NCBI GenBank assembly: GCA_933228675.1
Contig: OW121744.1
Span: forward strand, 96,767,008-96,831,007
Source: Stomorhina lunata
Taxonomy: Eukaryota > Arthropoda > Insecta > Diptera > Rhiniidae
Direction: 5' to 3'
Length of the DNA stretch: 64,000 nt
Each line of letters starts with the position of its first letter. Position 1 is the first letter of the stretch. Shown here piece by piece: positions 1 to 11,470 of this stretch. The translations under genes were made by a program, and so were the position numbers. Below the pieces are notes generated by a model. That model ran no database searches. It was given only the letters and a program-made list of their open reading frames with translations, and was not told the DNA's origin.

Positions 1-1376
1 TTTTATTTCATTAACAAATTTGGTCGAAAATTTTTGTATCCAGAAAAATTTAATCGAAAGTTTTTCTACATAGAAAAAATTTGGTAGAAAATGTTTCTAC
101 ATTGAAAAAAATCGGTGGAAAATTTTTCTGAATAAAAACAAATTTGTCGAAAATTTTTCTATATAGAAAAATTTTGGTAGAAAATTTTAGTAGAATTTTA
201 GTCGAAAATTTTTTTGTATAGAAAAATTTAGTCGAAAATTTTTCTAATTATATAGAAAAAATTTGGTCGAAAATTTATCAATATTGAAAAATTTTGGTAG
301 AAAAATTTCTACCATAGTAAAAAATTTTCAATATAGACAAATTTTGGTCAAAAATTTTTCTATATAGAAAAATTTTGGTCAAAAATTTTTCTATATAGAA
401 AAATTTTGGTCAAAAATTTTTCTATATAGAAAAATTTTGGTCAAAAATTTTTCTATATAGAAAAATTTTGGTCAAAAATTTTTCTATATAGAAAAATTTT
501 GGTCAAAAATTTTTCTATATAGAAAAATTTTGGTCAAAAATTTTTCTATATAGAAAAATTTTGGTCAAAAATTTTTCTATATAGAAAAATTTTGGTCAAA
601 AATTTTTCTATATAGAAAAATTTTGGTCAAAAATTTTTCTATATAGAAAAATTTTGGTCAAAAATTTTTCTATATAGAAAAATTTTGGTCAAAAATTTTT
701 CTATATAGAAAAATTTTGGTCAAAAATTTTTCTATATAGAAAAATTTTGGTCAAAAATTTTTCTATATAGAAAAATTTTGGTCAAAAATTTTTCTATATA
801 GAAAAATTTTGGTCAAAAATTTTTCTATATAGAAAAATTTTGGTCAAAAATTTTTCTATATAGAAAAATTTTGGTCAAAAATTTTTCTATATAGAAAAAT
901 TTTGGTCAAAAATTTTTCTATATAGAAAAATTTTGGTCAAAAATTTTTCTATATAGAAAAATTTTGGTCAAAAATTTTTCTATATAGAAAAATTTTGGTC
1001 AAAAATTTTTCTATACAGAAAAATTTTGGTCAAAAATTTTTCCATACAGAAAAATTTTGGTCAAAAATTTTTCTATACAGAAAAATTTTGGTCAAAATTT
1101 TTTCTATATAGAAAAATTTTAGTCAAAATTTTTTCTATATAGAAAAATTTTGGTCAAAATTTTTTCTATATAGAAAAATTTTGGTCAATAATTTTTCTAT
1201 ATAGAAAAATTTTGGTCATTAATTATTCTATATAGAAAAATTTTATTCAAAAATTTTTCTATATAGAAAAAATTAGGTCGAAAAATTTTTGGTCGAAAAA
1301 TTTTTGGTTGAAAAATTTTTGGCCGAAAATTTTGGTATATAGAAAAATTTTGGTCGAAAATTTTTTTGCTTAGAAA
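1..1376. repeat. 31-bp AT-rich palindromic satellite (family A)
   Basis: Tandem array with a 31-bp period, nearly uniform from about 341 to 1180 and degenerate at both edges. Each unit holds the 18-bp perfect palindrome TTTTTCTATATAGAAAAA joined by a TTTTGGTCAAAAA linker. Late units drift (CTATACAG near 1010-1080, AATTATTC near 1215). The array runs off the left edge of the window. Short reading frames inside it (for example 1197-1490 minus) are repeat translation and not genes. Confidence 0.95.
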
Positions 1377-1679
1377 ACAATAATGCGAGGTTTTCGATCT
1401 ATCTAAAAGTACTCCTCCTGAAGATTGTGGTCTAACCAACCATCGAAACGCTTCGAATAATTGGTTGTCCTTACAAAAATTTTTTAGCATTCATCAATAA
1501 ACTGTCTATTACATTAATAAATAAAATAGACTGGGATCAAATGCGAATAGTTTTTACTTTTGAATAATATTAATATCCCCACAATTTTGTAAATTTTTTA
1601 AATTAAATTTATATTTTAACTGAAAAGAAAAAATTACCACGCCCACTTATTTTGAATTATCTGATTTCGGAAAACGGAT
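1377..1679. other. Intergenic, no gene seen
   Basis: AT-rich sequence between two tandem repeat tracts. No open frame with recognisable similarity and no RNA gene was seen. Confidence 0.5.
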
Positions 1680-2310
1680 ATTAGTAATGTTTGACGATAT
1701 GTGATAAAAAATTGACCTTGTTGACAATTTTTTTGATGATTAATGGTAATTGTTTGATGATTGACTAACAATTGTTTGACGATTGTTTGATATATGTCTG
1801 ATTATAGTTTGACGACTGTACCAAGATTGTTTTAAGACTTTTGTAGATTAATGCTTAACGATTGTTTTTTTTTGATTGTTTGACGATTTAATGACTGGCG
1901 GACGTTTGACGGTTGTTTGTACTTTTTAACGATTATTTTTATATTGTTTGACAACTGTTTGATAGTTGTTTGATTATTTTAAGATTTTTGATGACTGTTT
2001 GTCTGATGATTGTATTGGAGATAGTTAAAGATTTTTGTATTCTTGTTGTCGATATATTGACGGACGATTGTTTGATGATTTAATGACTGGAGATTGTTAG
2101 CTGTTTGTTTGATGATTATTCCAAGATTGTTTGATGATTTTGAAAATTTGTTGACTATTGTTTTACGTTTGTTGATACTGTTTTACTGCTTGATGTTTGG
2201 TTGACTGGCGATTGTTGTTGACGATGATGATTGTTTTAACGGTGTTTGATGATTTTTTTTTGGCAATTTTGTTATGATTAATTGACGATTGGTTAAAAAT
2301 AGTTTTTTGA
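1680..2310. repeat. Degenerate short tandem repeat based on TTTGACGATTG
   Basis: The words TTTGACGATTG and TTTGATGATTG recur about every 10-22 bp over 600 bp with many substitutions. This looks like an old minisatellite with a basic period near 11 bp. No coding potential is seen. Confidence 0.7.
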
Positions 2311-3894
2311 TTATTTGACGATTGATTTGGAGGACCTATCTACCTACATATGTATTTTATTTATTGATCGAATTTCTTTAAAATTTTACAATACGTTTTG
2401 ATATTTACATAAATCAGAAAAATTCTTAGAATCTTAAGTGGGCGCAAAATGTAAAATTCAATCAAATAATTAAAATTTAAAAAAATTTTTCCCAATTTTC
2501 GAAAATAAAAATCTTTTATTATCTTTCGGGCAACGAAGGGTTCAAGTAGCTAGAACTTTATATACATAAGTTCAAAAGTTCATTATTTAATATTCTATGT
2601 CAATCCACACTTTACATTAAAACCACGTGTATGTGTTCAGAAAGCCTCTTATCTAAGGCTTATGGTTTCTGTTCTCTGCTAATGTCACTCATAAGATGGT
2701 TACAAACAAACAAATTTTCTTATTAAATATTGACTTTGGGCATCGATGACATGCATATGCACGTTCAGATATTGACAAACAAACACTTAATATATTGGTC
2801 GGTTGGTCTTCTTCCAATAACCAACACCTTTTCAATTGTCTGCCAAGTTAGCGTGTGAGTTTGGCAGGCAGAAAGACAATATTTGGGTATATGAAGGATA
2901 TGTTTAAGAGTATCCTTGAGACACTTAACACTCGTTTGGCAAATTTGTTAAAAAGGAATAATGGAATAAATTTCGAGAAATTTCGACTAATGGGGAGCAT
3001 TGTAAAGAAAATCAGAAAAAAGATATACTACATACATACATACATATAAATGTATATATATAGGATATAGGTAAATATTTGCCCAAAAAATCATATTATT
3101 AAAATGTCATTTACAGTTTTATTGATACATTAAAAAGACCCTTTTCGTTTGTGTTTGCCTAAAAATATGCAACAAACTCAATAGTTCTGTAAATAAAAGA
3201 TAATGGTGCTAAAAGTGCTAAAAATATTTATTTTTATACATATCTGGTAAATATCGAAAATGATATTAAAAATTATAAACTAATTTGGAAATATATTCTT
3301 TTCAATTTATTGTCTTCACAAGAATCCTGCTGTTTATATTTTCATTTCACTTTTTCGTTTATTATCTGTATTCTATCCAATTTGTTAATGGTTTGATCTT
3401 TGCGTTGCGTTTGCCCCCTCCTCTCCACTTTCTCAAAGAACTAACAATAATAACATAATGTCAAGTCCTTTGTATTTGTTTGGAGTATTTTGTAAGTATG
3501 TGTATTCTATTAATGTTAACAAATACTAGAAACCAATTAACAAAATTAAACGTGTTCTGGTTTTTAAGGGTCATTGTCACCAAATGTTGTTGTATATGCA
3601 GCCAACCGTTAAATATTTTCCAAAACATGTCATTTAACAGGACAATTATCAAATTGAAATAAAAAATACAACACAAAAAAAAAACTAGAGAAATGAATTG
3701 CCAAATAAAATTTTTATGTGTTTATTAATGATGATTAATAAAAATTGTTAAATTTTTTGGAAAGAATTTTATGGTATGACATAAAAAATTTGTTTGCTAT
3801 TGAGTTAATTAAAATTAGTCATCTGCTGTAAAGGGAAAAGCAAGGGATGAACTACGAAACAAATTTGTTGACAAAAATATTTAGAGACCAACAA
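2311..3894. other. Intergenic, no gene seen
   Basis: AT-rich sequence with short ACATACATACAT-type simple repeats near 3030-3060. Small reading frames (2855-3049 plus, 3461-3676 minus and 3480-3662 plus, the last two overlapping on opposite strands) show no recognisable domain and are not called. Confidence 0.5.
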
Positions 3895-3972
3895 TTTTTT
3901 ATATGGTAAAATTTGAGACTATAACTTGTCTATATATTTGGGACCAAAATTTGTCTATATAGCATTTTTAGA
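3895..3972. repeat. Isolated fragment of the TTGTCTATATAG satellite (family E)
   Basis: Two to three decayed units with ACTTGTCTATATA and AATTTGTCTATATAG match the family E array that begins at 6555. It is a dispersed remnant about 2.6 kb from the main array. Confidence 0.6.
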
Positions 3973-4003
3973 TTTGTTGTAAACAGCTTTTAGAGCTCTT
4001 CGG

Positions 4004-4070
4004 TCACTGTTGCCAGATTTACATTTTTCTTCATACAATCAAGCAAAAAATTATAATCTGGCAGCACTGA
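4004..4070. repeat. Short inverted repeat, possible tiny MITE
   Basis: GTTGCCAGATT at about 4009-4019 is mirrored by AATCTGGCAGC at about 4055-4065, and the match to flanking CACTG/CACTGA is imperfect. At under 70 bp it could be a hairpin-like MITE remnant or a chance inverted repeat. No target duplication was established. Confidence 0.35.
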
Positions 4071-4121
4071 CTTTAAAAAGACCACTGACTTTGCAAAGTC
4101 AATTTTACGTAAGTGCGACCA

Positions 4122-4735
4122 GGGCCCTATTTCACGAAACAACTTATCAACTTTTCACTTTGCACTATCAAATTGTATTTTTTGGCAAAGTGATAACTGT
4201 TTCTGTTCTCTTAGTACCAATAAAGTTTTTGGTCTCTTTGTAAAGTCTTTGAGCGTTCTTGCAAAGTTTTTGCGCTCACTTGAAAAGTGAATGTAAAAAG
4301 TTTTCCACAAAGCATTTAACCTACTTTGCATTTGCGTGTTATCACTTTTCACTTTGCGTTAAAGATTAATTGTTAAATGAGCCGCGAGATAAAAATGAAA
4401 AAAAAAACTTGCAGTGATCTCGCATGATCCATACTAATAAGGGTATCGTTCCCTTCTTCAGCATTTTCTAGATCTAATTCATCTATTTCACCGTCAGTGT
4501 CTTCAGTGGACTTCATGTTTTCACTACTTCTTCTAGTGCTACAGGCAATATTGTGTAAGATGGCACAAACAATAACTACATTTCCTGCAAACTCAGGCCT
4601 TAGTCGCAGGTAATTTAGATACGGAAATCTTTCTTTAAGAATGCCAAAACTATTTTCAATTATGCGCCGTGTTTTTTGTGGCAACGGTTGAAAGCATCTT
4701 CAGCAGCGTTATCAGGATTTCGGCAAAACTTCTTA
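4122..4735 (-). mobile_element. PIF/Harbinger-type transposon remnant
   Basis: This holds the 3' end of a Harbinger nuclease gene (4373-4730, minus). On its 3' side, about 230 bp of non-coding sequence contains repeated TTTTCACTTTGC words and ends in GGGCCCTATTTCACGAAAC at 4122. That G/C-rich end is a plausible terminus, but no partner inverted repeat is visible because the other side abuts LINE sequence near 4735. The limits are inferred and a target duplication was not found. Confidence 0.5.
4373..4730 (-). pseudogene. PIF/Harbinger (HARBI1-like) transposase C-terminal fragment
   Basis: The minus strand reads RRIIENSFGILKERFP, then an arginine/proline-rich step, then VVIVCAILHNI. This is the family signature around the third catalytic residue (Glu in IENSFG) and the conserved ILHN end of the nuclease. 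An acidic, serine-rich tail follows. Upstream, residues matching AEDAFNRCHKK lie in another frame, so a frameshift sits in the A-run near 4666-4671. Both catalytic Asp regions are absent. The fragment is about 120 codons, against roughly 350 for a full HARBI1-like protein, so it is a dead relic. Confidence 0.8.
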
Positions 4736-5345
4736 AATTTTCTTCTTTTGTTGACACTGTCAAAAGCCTTCATAAAGTCGATAAACGCATGGTACATGGT
4801 GGTGCGGAATTCATAACATTGCTGTAGTGCTTTTCTTTCTGTGTCGATAAGATCAACACAAAATCGATTCTCTCTTAAGCCAAACTGATTTTCGCGGAGT
4901 GTAGCGAAAACTGCATCAGATGTTCTATTTAAAATTACTCGACTTAGTTTTTTGATCGGTACTGGAAGAAGTGTTATACTCCTATAGTTATTGCAGTCTT
5001 TGGAGTTACCTTTTTTTTGTATTTTGACTCACAAATGGATGCCATAGTCTTGCCAATCCTTCAACATCACATAAAAGCATTTCCGCTGAGATATTGTCAT
5101 TTTGGTGGATTGTCTGATATATATTCCATTGAATATACAGCTATGGTTGCTTTAATTATGTACTACTCATTGAAAGGATACCATCTATCATGGCTAAAGC
5201 TATTTTTTAGTTATCAGAAATACCACATCTTTACTATGCTAATCACCCTCCGGGCGACCGACTAAACTGTTCTAGTTTGCCAATTTCGTATAAAGTGCGC
5301 ACGTTCCATGTCGCAAACTTCAAACTTTCCTTCATGGCTATAGTA
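4736..5345 (-). pseudogene. Non-LTR retrotransposon fragment (RTE-like endonuclease and RT pieces)
   Basis: Read on the minus strand, 5329-5267 encodes LKFATWNVRTLYEIGKLEQ, the start of an APE-type endonuclease. Then 5111-5040 reads NISAEMLLCDVEGLARLW, and about 5010-4740 reads SKDCNNYRSITLLPVP ... RENQFGLRENRFCVDLI ... FIDFMKAFDSVN. The last part covers RT domain motifs up to motif A, with the catalytic Asp in AFDSV. Most of the endonuclease and everything after motif A are missing, and the pieces are in different frames. The gene order fits an RTE/BovB-like LINE. The element abuts the Harbinger relic. Confidence 0.8.
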
Positions 5346-6554
5346 GGTTTTATAGTCCAATATCTTCGGATAGAATTGGTTTCTCTCATCATAATGTTCT
5401 TGCATAGATTAGGCACCTCCAAAATTCTTGTGCCAACTGCAGTAGCAGGGATTACCCCTTGGAGTAGTATATTCTGTAATATTGTTTATTTTCATACTTA
5501 AAACATCGTAAGTGCTACGCCGATGGGTTATGAGTCCAAAGGCACGAGCCACGTTTGTAAAGCGAGCCGCTCGATCCGAGGCAGACGCCGGCTTGCAGCT
5601 GCAACTAACATGTCGAAAAGACGCTGCATTTTCGTACTTTAAAAAATTTGTCTCTATAAACACATTTTGTTTAAAAATTTTAATATATCGACAAATGTTT
5701 TAGAAATATTTTTTAATGCATAAATTTAGGTCGAACATTTTAAGTCATATGTTTTAATTGATAAATGTACCCCAATAAAATATAAACAAGTACGTCGTCA
5801 TATTGTTTCAACTTATGTATGTATGTTCAAAAATATTCTTTCGCTTACAAATTAACACTAAAAATATCATTTAGCATTAGAAATTTAATTAATATGTAAA
5901 AATTAAAATAAACTACAAAAACATTGTTAAGGACTTGTATGATACAACCAAAAGATAGTTCCACTAAATAAATTACAAATAATAATCATAAAATAAATGA
6001 AATGAGACAAACGAACAACGACGACAACAATTTGAATAATGAATTTTTCAGGAATAAACCAGAAGAACTAGGGGATGATACCCAGCAACAATCGTCTTCC
6101 CGGAAAAAATAAAATGTTACAAAAAAAATGGTGCTTAACACTTAATGCACATCATAATGAGACCTATTAGTTACAGGACATAAACAATACAGCCTAAGTA
6201 TGAAGAACCACTACAATAGGAATATGTTTCAACACAGAGATAATATAGGGAAATAAGGAATTTTTGAACTTTTTTTTATGTGTATGTAAGTAAATTCTAA
6301 AAGTATAGGGGAAGTATCAACCTAAATGATGACAGCGATCATCATATTTAATTGTAAAACAGACAGTTTTGTTACAAATATCTGGGAAAGGGGATGTTTG
6401 GTATCAAGTAAATAGGAACAAATTAAAAAAAGCCAAGATAGTCTTTAAACAGGAAAAAAATTATTTTTATTTATATGTGTTATTAAAGGTACAAATTTTT
6501 CGTATTACTGGGAGCGTAATCGCAGTCAACTAAGCAAGTTATCTACTGCGAACA
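5346..6554. other. Probable LINE leader, then intergenic
   Basis: 5346-5660 is more GC-rich than its surroundings and lies directly upstream (minus strand) of the endonuclease start, so it may be the LINE 5' leader. That is inference. 5664-6554 is AT-rich with nothing recognisable. Small frames at 5409-5663 and 5512-5703 overlap each other on opposite strands and are not called. Confidence 0.4.
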
Positions 6555-6879
6555 CACAGAGAGAAATAATCGTTATATATAGACAAAATTGGAACAAATT
6601 TAAATATATAAATATAGACAAAATTGGGACCAAATTTCCCTATATCGACAAATATGAGCCAAAAATTTGACTATATAGACAAATTTGAGACAAAAAATTT
6701 TCTATATATTGAAACTTGGGACAAAATATTGTCTATATAGACAAATTTGGGAAAAAAGATTGTCTATATAGACAAATTTGGGACAATAATTTTTCATGAT
6801 AGACAAATTTGGAACCAAAATTTGTATTTGTAAACAAATTTGGGACAAAATATTGTCCATATAGAAAAATTTGAAACAA
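6555..6879. repeat. 31-bp TTGTCTATATAGACAA satellite (family E), left block
   Basis: Decayed tandem units of about 31 bp with TTGTCTATATAGACAA and TTTGGGACAAAA linkers. The palindrome differs from family A by paired C/G substitutions that keep it palindromic. The block is interrupted at 6880 by a transposon-like element. Confidence 0.9.
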
Positions 6880-7019
6880 CCCAACAAAACTTTGGTAATG
6901 GTAAGTACTCTGATAACTGGTTACCTTGTAACGACTACAACATACCATCCGAATAAATAATAAGTTATTACAGAAGTACTTATTTCTAATTAAGATGGTA
7001 ATTTAAACTGAATGGCCCC

Positions 7020-7053
7020 GGTTCAAATCCCACCAAGGGCAACAATTTTTTTT
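7020..7053 (+). promoter_or_regulatory. tRNA-like 3' module: B box plus T-run
   Basis: GGTTCAAATCC at 7020-7030 matches the Pol III B box. Next comes CACCAAGGGCAACA, which resembles a tRNA T-stem/acceptor end, then eight T residues at 7046-7053 that could terminate Pol III. No matching 5' half or A box was found. The same module lies on the minus strand of copy 2 (B box 9387-9397). Confidence 0.55.
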
Positions 7054-7811
7054 AGTTTTTTTTTTTATTAAAAGAGTCTTTTTAAATGATTTCTGTAAAA
7101 AAAATTTGTAAAACTAACTCACGTTAATGAAAAAATACCATCATGAGTCAATTTTGATTATGTAGGGGATGTTGAATACCAAACACGATTCTAATTGGTC
7201 TTAACTTGGTAAGCCCAACTTATCTGGGTCATCCTTCATCTCAACTGTGGACACACACCTTCTCATGGTATCACCCGGGGAGATAGTTTAACACCCATTA
7301 ATATTGTGAGTTAACATGTTCCGAGAGTTGTCCCATAAGATCGATAAAAATGGGTTAGGATTACGGGCTAGTAACCCTCTCTTGAAAAAAAAATACAATG
7401 AAGAGGATAAAATTAGAATTGAAATGTCCCACTACCTAATGTTAGAGAAGGATGTCCGAAACTTCGATAGAAAGACCAAGTAGAGGAACATTTTTCAAAG
7501 CTTGGCCTATAAAATTGGAGAATATTCGCACAAGATCGAAATCCATGGAATTCTAAAATATGCTCGGACTTTGACCTTAACAGGTTGTAACATTTAAGTA
7601 AGTAAGAGTCAATCTTATGTAAAAACTTATACAAAAAAGAAGAGTTAAATTGTTTAAGTTTTAAAATAATTACAAAAAATCGTATAAAAATATTTTTCCA
7701 AAAATTACAACAAAGCAAAAAAAAGCAGGGAAAAACAAAGTTATTTTCACATGATTTTGGATCTAAAAATAAAAATTGTTTATATTAATTATAAGCTCCT
7801 AAGTTTTCAAC

Positions 7812-7896
7812 ATATGAAGTAGCTCAGTGGAAGAGTCTCTGCCTAGCAGTCGGAGGGTCTGGGTTCGAGCCCCCATGGGATCATAAAAAAATTTTT
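7812..7896 (+). promoter_or_regulatory. tRNA-like module with A and B boxes
   Basis: TAGCTCAGTGG (7820-7830) is a near-ideal A box and GGTTCGAGCCC (7862-7872) a near-ideal B box at tRNA-like spacing, followed by TTTTT at 7892-7896. A D-arm can form, and so can an anticodon-like arm with AGC at the anticodon position. The acceptor strands do not pair and the T-stem is only about 3 bp. I therefore call it a tRNA-derived Pol III promoter, not a functional tRNA. Confidence 0.65.
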
Positions 7897-8132
7897 GTAT
7901 TTCGTTTAAAAATATATGTTTTTAATAAAACAACAACAAAAAAGTTGTTGTTGTTGTTGTTGTTGCTTTCAAATTGCTTACCCAAGTCATAACTTTTCTG
8001 CAATTGGTAAGTACTTGCCTCCAATGACATCCCCATGTTAATGTAATGACTTAAACAGCGAATGAGTAAGTAGTTCGTGTTCAATAGTTTAACTGTTTAA
8101 CTCATTATATGGTAATGAAAAGTTTTACTGGG

Positions 8133-8249
8133 AAAATTTTGTTTATATAAGCAAATTTTGGACAAAATTTAGGGCAAAAATTTGTCTATATAGGCAAATT
8201 TAGGACAAAAACTTGTCTATACAGGCAAATTTGAGACAATAATTTTGTC
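8133..8249. repeat. Family E satellite spacer between the two elements
   Basis: Three to four 31-bp units (TTGTCTATATAGGCAAAT and variants) lie between the inverted element copies. They show that both elements landed in the same array and are not arms of a single palindrome. Confidence 0.85.
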
Positions 8250-8512
8250 TACCCAGTAAAACTTTTCATTACCAAATAATGAGTTAAACAGTTAAACTAT
8301 TGAACACGAACTACTTACTCATTCGCTGTTTAAGTCATTACATTAACATGGGGATGTCATTGGAGGCAAGTACTTACCAATTGCAGAAAAGTAATGACTT
8401 GGGTAAGCAATTTGAAAGCAACAACAACAACAGCAACAACTTTTTTGTTGTTGTTTTATTAAAAACATATATTTTTAAACGAAATACAAAATTTTTTTTT
8501 ATGATCCCATGG

Positions 8513-8565
8513 GGGCTCGAACCCAGACCCTCCGACTGCTAGGCAGAGACTCTTCCACTGAGCTA
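8513..8565 (-). promoter_or_regulatory. tRNA-like module (A and B boxes) in copy 2
   Basis: The complement of the 7820-7872 module: A box at 8555-8565 and B box at 8513-8523, both intact, followed on the minus strand by a run of nine T residues. Both boxes survive in both copies although the linking sequence has diverged elsewhere. Confidence 0.6.
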
Positions 8566-9386
8566 CTTCATATGTTGAAAACTTAGCAGCTTATAATTGA
8601 TATAAACAATTTTTATTTTTAGATCCAAAATCATGTGAAAATAACTTTGTTTTTCCCTGCTTTTTTTTGCTTTGTTGTAATTTTTGGAAAAATATTTTTA
8701 TACGATTTTTTGTAATTATTTTAAAACTTTTTTAAAATTATTTTAAAACTTAAAAAATTTAAATCTTCTTTTTTGTATAAGTGTTTACATAAGATTGACT
8801 CTTACTTACTTAAATGTTACAACCTGTTAAGATCAAAGTCCGAGCATATTTTAGAATTCCATGGATTTCGATCTTGTGCGAATATTCTCCAATTTTGTTC
8901 CTCTACTTGGTCTTTCTATCGAAGTTTCGGACATCCTCCTCTAACATTAGGTAGTGGGACATTTCAATTCTAATTTTATCCTCTTCATTGTATTTTTTTT
9001 CAGGAGAGGGTTACTAGCCCGTAATCCTAACCCATTTTTATCGATCTTATGGGACAACTCTCGGAACATGTTAACTCACAATATTAATGGGTGTTAAACT
9101 AGCTCCCCGGGTGATACCATGAGGAGGTGTGTGTCCACAGTTGAGATGAAGGTTGACCCAGATAAGTTGGGCTTACCAAGTTAAGACCAATTAGAATCGT
9201 GTTTGGTATTCAACATCCCCTGCATAATCAAAATTGACTCATGATGGTATTTTTTCATTAAGGTGAGTTAGTTTTACAAATTTTTTTTACAAAAGATAAT
9301 ATTTAAGTTCTTAAAATTCAAAAATCATTAAAAAAGACTCTTTTAATAAAAAAAAAAAAACTAAAAAAAAAATGTTGCCCTTGGTG

Positions 9387-9397
9387 GGATTTGAACC
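9387..9397 (-). promoter_or_regulatory. B box of the second tRNA-like module in copy 2
   Basis: GGTTCAAATCC on the minus strand, followed by CACCAAGGGCAACA and a T-run, as at 7020-7053 in copy 1. Confidence 0.5.
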
Positions 9398-9539
9398 GTG
9401 GCCATTCAGTTTAAATTACCATCTTAATTACAAATAAGTACTTCTGTAATAACTTATTATTTATTCGGATGGTGTGTTGTAGTCGTTACAAGGTAACCAG
9501 TTATCAGAGTACTTGCCATTACCAAAGTATTGCTGGGTA

Positions 9540-10870
9540 TATAGACAAATTTTGACAAAAACTTGTCTATATTTGGGACATAAATGTGTCTATATAGACA
9601 AATTTGGGACAAAAATGTGTCTACATAGAAAAATTTGGGACAAAAATGTGTCTTTATAAAAAAATTTGGGACAAAAATTTGTCTATATTTGTAAATTTGA
9701 GATAATAATTTTGTCTATAAAGACAAATTTAGGACAAAAATTTTTCTATATAGACAAATTTGGGACAAAAATTTGTCTATATAGACAAATTTGGTACACA
9801 AATGTGTCTATAAAGACAATTTTGGGACAAAAATTTGTCTATATAAACAAATTTGGGACAAAAATGTGTCTATATAGAATAATTTGGGACAAAAATTTGT
9901 CTATAAAGACAAATTTGAGACAATAATTTTGTCTATATAGACAAATTTGGGACAAAAATATGTCTATTTAGACAAATTTTGGACAAAAATTTGTCTATAT
10001 AGACAAATTTGGGACAAAAATTTGTCTATATAGATAAATTTGGGATAAAAATTTGTCTATATAGGTAAATTTGAGACAATAATTTTGTCTATATAGACAA
10101 ATTTGGGACACAAATTTTTCTATATAGACAAATTTGGGACAAAAATTTTTCTATATAGACAAATTTGGGACAAAAATGTGTCTATATAGAAAAACTTGGG
10201 ACAAAAATGTGTCTATATAGAACAATTTGGGACAAAAATTTGTCTATATAGGTAAATTTGAGACAATATTTTTGTCTATATAGACAAATTTGGGACAAAA
10301 ATTTTTCTATATAGACAAATTTGGGACAAAAATGTGTCTATATAGAAAAATTTGGGACAATAATTTTTCAATATATACAAATTTGAAACCAAAATTTTTA
10401 TTTGTAGACAAATTTGGAACCAAAATTTGTATTTGTGGACAAATTTGGGACAAAATATTTTCCATATAGACAAATTTTGACAAAAATTTGCCTTTATAGA
10501 TAAATTTGCGACAAAAATTTGTTTATAAAATATTTTCCATATAGACAAATTTTGACAAAAATTTGTCTTTATAGATAAATTTGCGACAAAAATTTGTCTA
10601 TATAGACAAATTTGGGACAAAAATTTGTCTATATACATACAAATTTGGTTCAAAAATGTGTCTATATAGACGAATTTGGGACAAAAATTTGTCTATACAG
10701 ACAAATTTTGTCTATATAGACAATTGTGTGGCAAAATTTGTCTATATAGACAAATTTGGGACAACCATTTTTCTATATAGACAAATTTTGGACAAAAAAT
10801 TTTCTATATTGACAAATTTGGGACAAAAATTTTTCTATATAGACAGATTTGGAGCCAAAATTTATGAAAA
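9540..10870. repeat. 31-bp TTGTCTATATAGACAA satellite (family E), main block
   Basis: About 40 units with period near 31 bp and much unit-to-unit divergence (TTTTTCTATATAG, GTGTCTATATAG and others), so this block is older or less homogenised than families A, B, C and F. Reading frames at 9666-9926, 10276-10653 and 10581-10922 are translations of the repeat. Confidence 0.92.
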
Positions 10871-11470
10871 AAGTGTTGTCTGGTCGTATTTTGGACGTAG
10901 CCTAGTCATAATCTGGTCATAGTCTGTCTTGTCATAGTCTGATCATAGCATGGTTACATTGTGGTCATAGGCTGGTTCTATTATTGTCATAGTCTGGTCA
11001 TGTTTTGAATATAATATATTAATAATCTTGTCATAGTCTGGTCATAGGTTGGTCTTAGTATAGTCATAGTGTGGTCATAATCTGGTCATAATCTGGACAT
11101 AGTCTGGCAAAGGCTTCCATAGTCTGATCATAGTGTAGTTACATGATGGTTATATGATGGTCTATTTATTGCCGTAGTCTGGTTGTCTTTTGGGTATAGT
11201 ATAGTGATAATCTTGTCATAGTCTGGTCATATTTTGGTCATTGTCTTGTCATCTTGTTCTCATAATTTGGACTTTGTATGATCTTTTGTCTTGTCAGAGT
11301 CTGGTCATATTTGAATCAAAGTTTGATCATAGTCTGGTCATAGTTTAGTTACAGTCTGGTAATGTTTAGTCATTGTCTTCTTATAATATCTTAAGGTATG
11401 ATCATAGGAGATATATTGTTTTGCCATAGTCTGTTTTTTAATCTGTTCATAGTCTGGTCCTTTATACCCC
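10871..11470. repeat. Degenerate 11-bp repeat (CATAGTCTGGT)
   Basis: Words such as GTCATAGTCTGG recur at multiples of about 11 bp with many changes. The unit differs by one base from the homogeneous 11-bp array at 52606-56932 (CATAGTCTAGT), so the two are probably one satellite family of different age. Confidence 0.75.

Larger units (their letters stand above)
6880..8132 (+). mobile_element. Non-autonomous DNA element with tRNA-like modules, copy 1
   Basis: The ends are CCCAACAAAACTTTGGTAA at 6880 and, reverse complemented, CCCAGTAAAACTTTTCATTA at 8132, giving an imperfect inverted repeat of about 15 bp. No coding region is seen. Short frames such as 7881-8084 occur at the same place in the second copy and look accidental. 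It carries two tRNA-like modules on the plus strand. It inserted in family E satellite, but flanking bases (AA/AA) no longer show a clean TA duplication. The second copy lies inverted 119 bp away. Confidence 0.8.
8252..9537 (-). mobile_element. Non-autonomous DNA element with tRNA-like modules, copy 2 (inverted)
   Basis: This is a close reverse-complement copy of 6880-8132 with several indels, including loss of sequence near 8895. The ends are CCCAGTAAAACTTTTCATTA at 8252 and, on the other strand, CCCAGCAATACTTTGGTAA at 9537. The flanks are TA at 8250-8251 and TA at 9538-9539. Removing the element and one TA restores an uninterrupted TTTTGTCTATATAGAC satellite unit, so a 2-bp TA target duplication is well supported. 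TA targeting fits a Tc1/mariner-like mobiliser, but the ends match no family I can name. Confidence 0.85.

Noticed and set aside
4010..4243. 77-codon plus-strand frame
   Set aside because: Spans the small inverted repeat and the probable Harbinger terminus; no domain recognised.
7812..7885. Functional tRNA gene (AGC anticodon position)
   Set aside because: A and B boxes are good, but the acceptor strands do not pair and the T-stem is weak; it also sits inside a repeated mobile element.
7881..8542. Two frames starting MNTNYLLIRCLSHYINMGMS in opposite directions
   Set aside because: They translate the same inner end of the two inverted element copies and run into a tRNA-like module or polyglutamine/asparagine-like triplets; no protein family is recognised.
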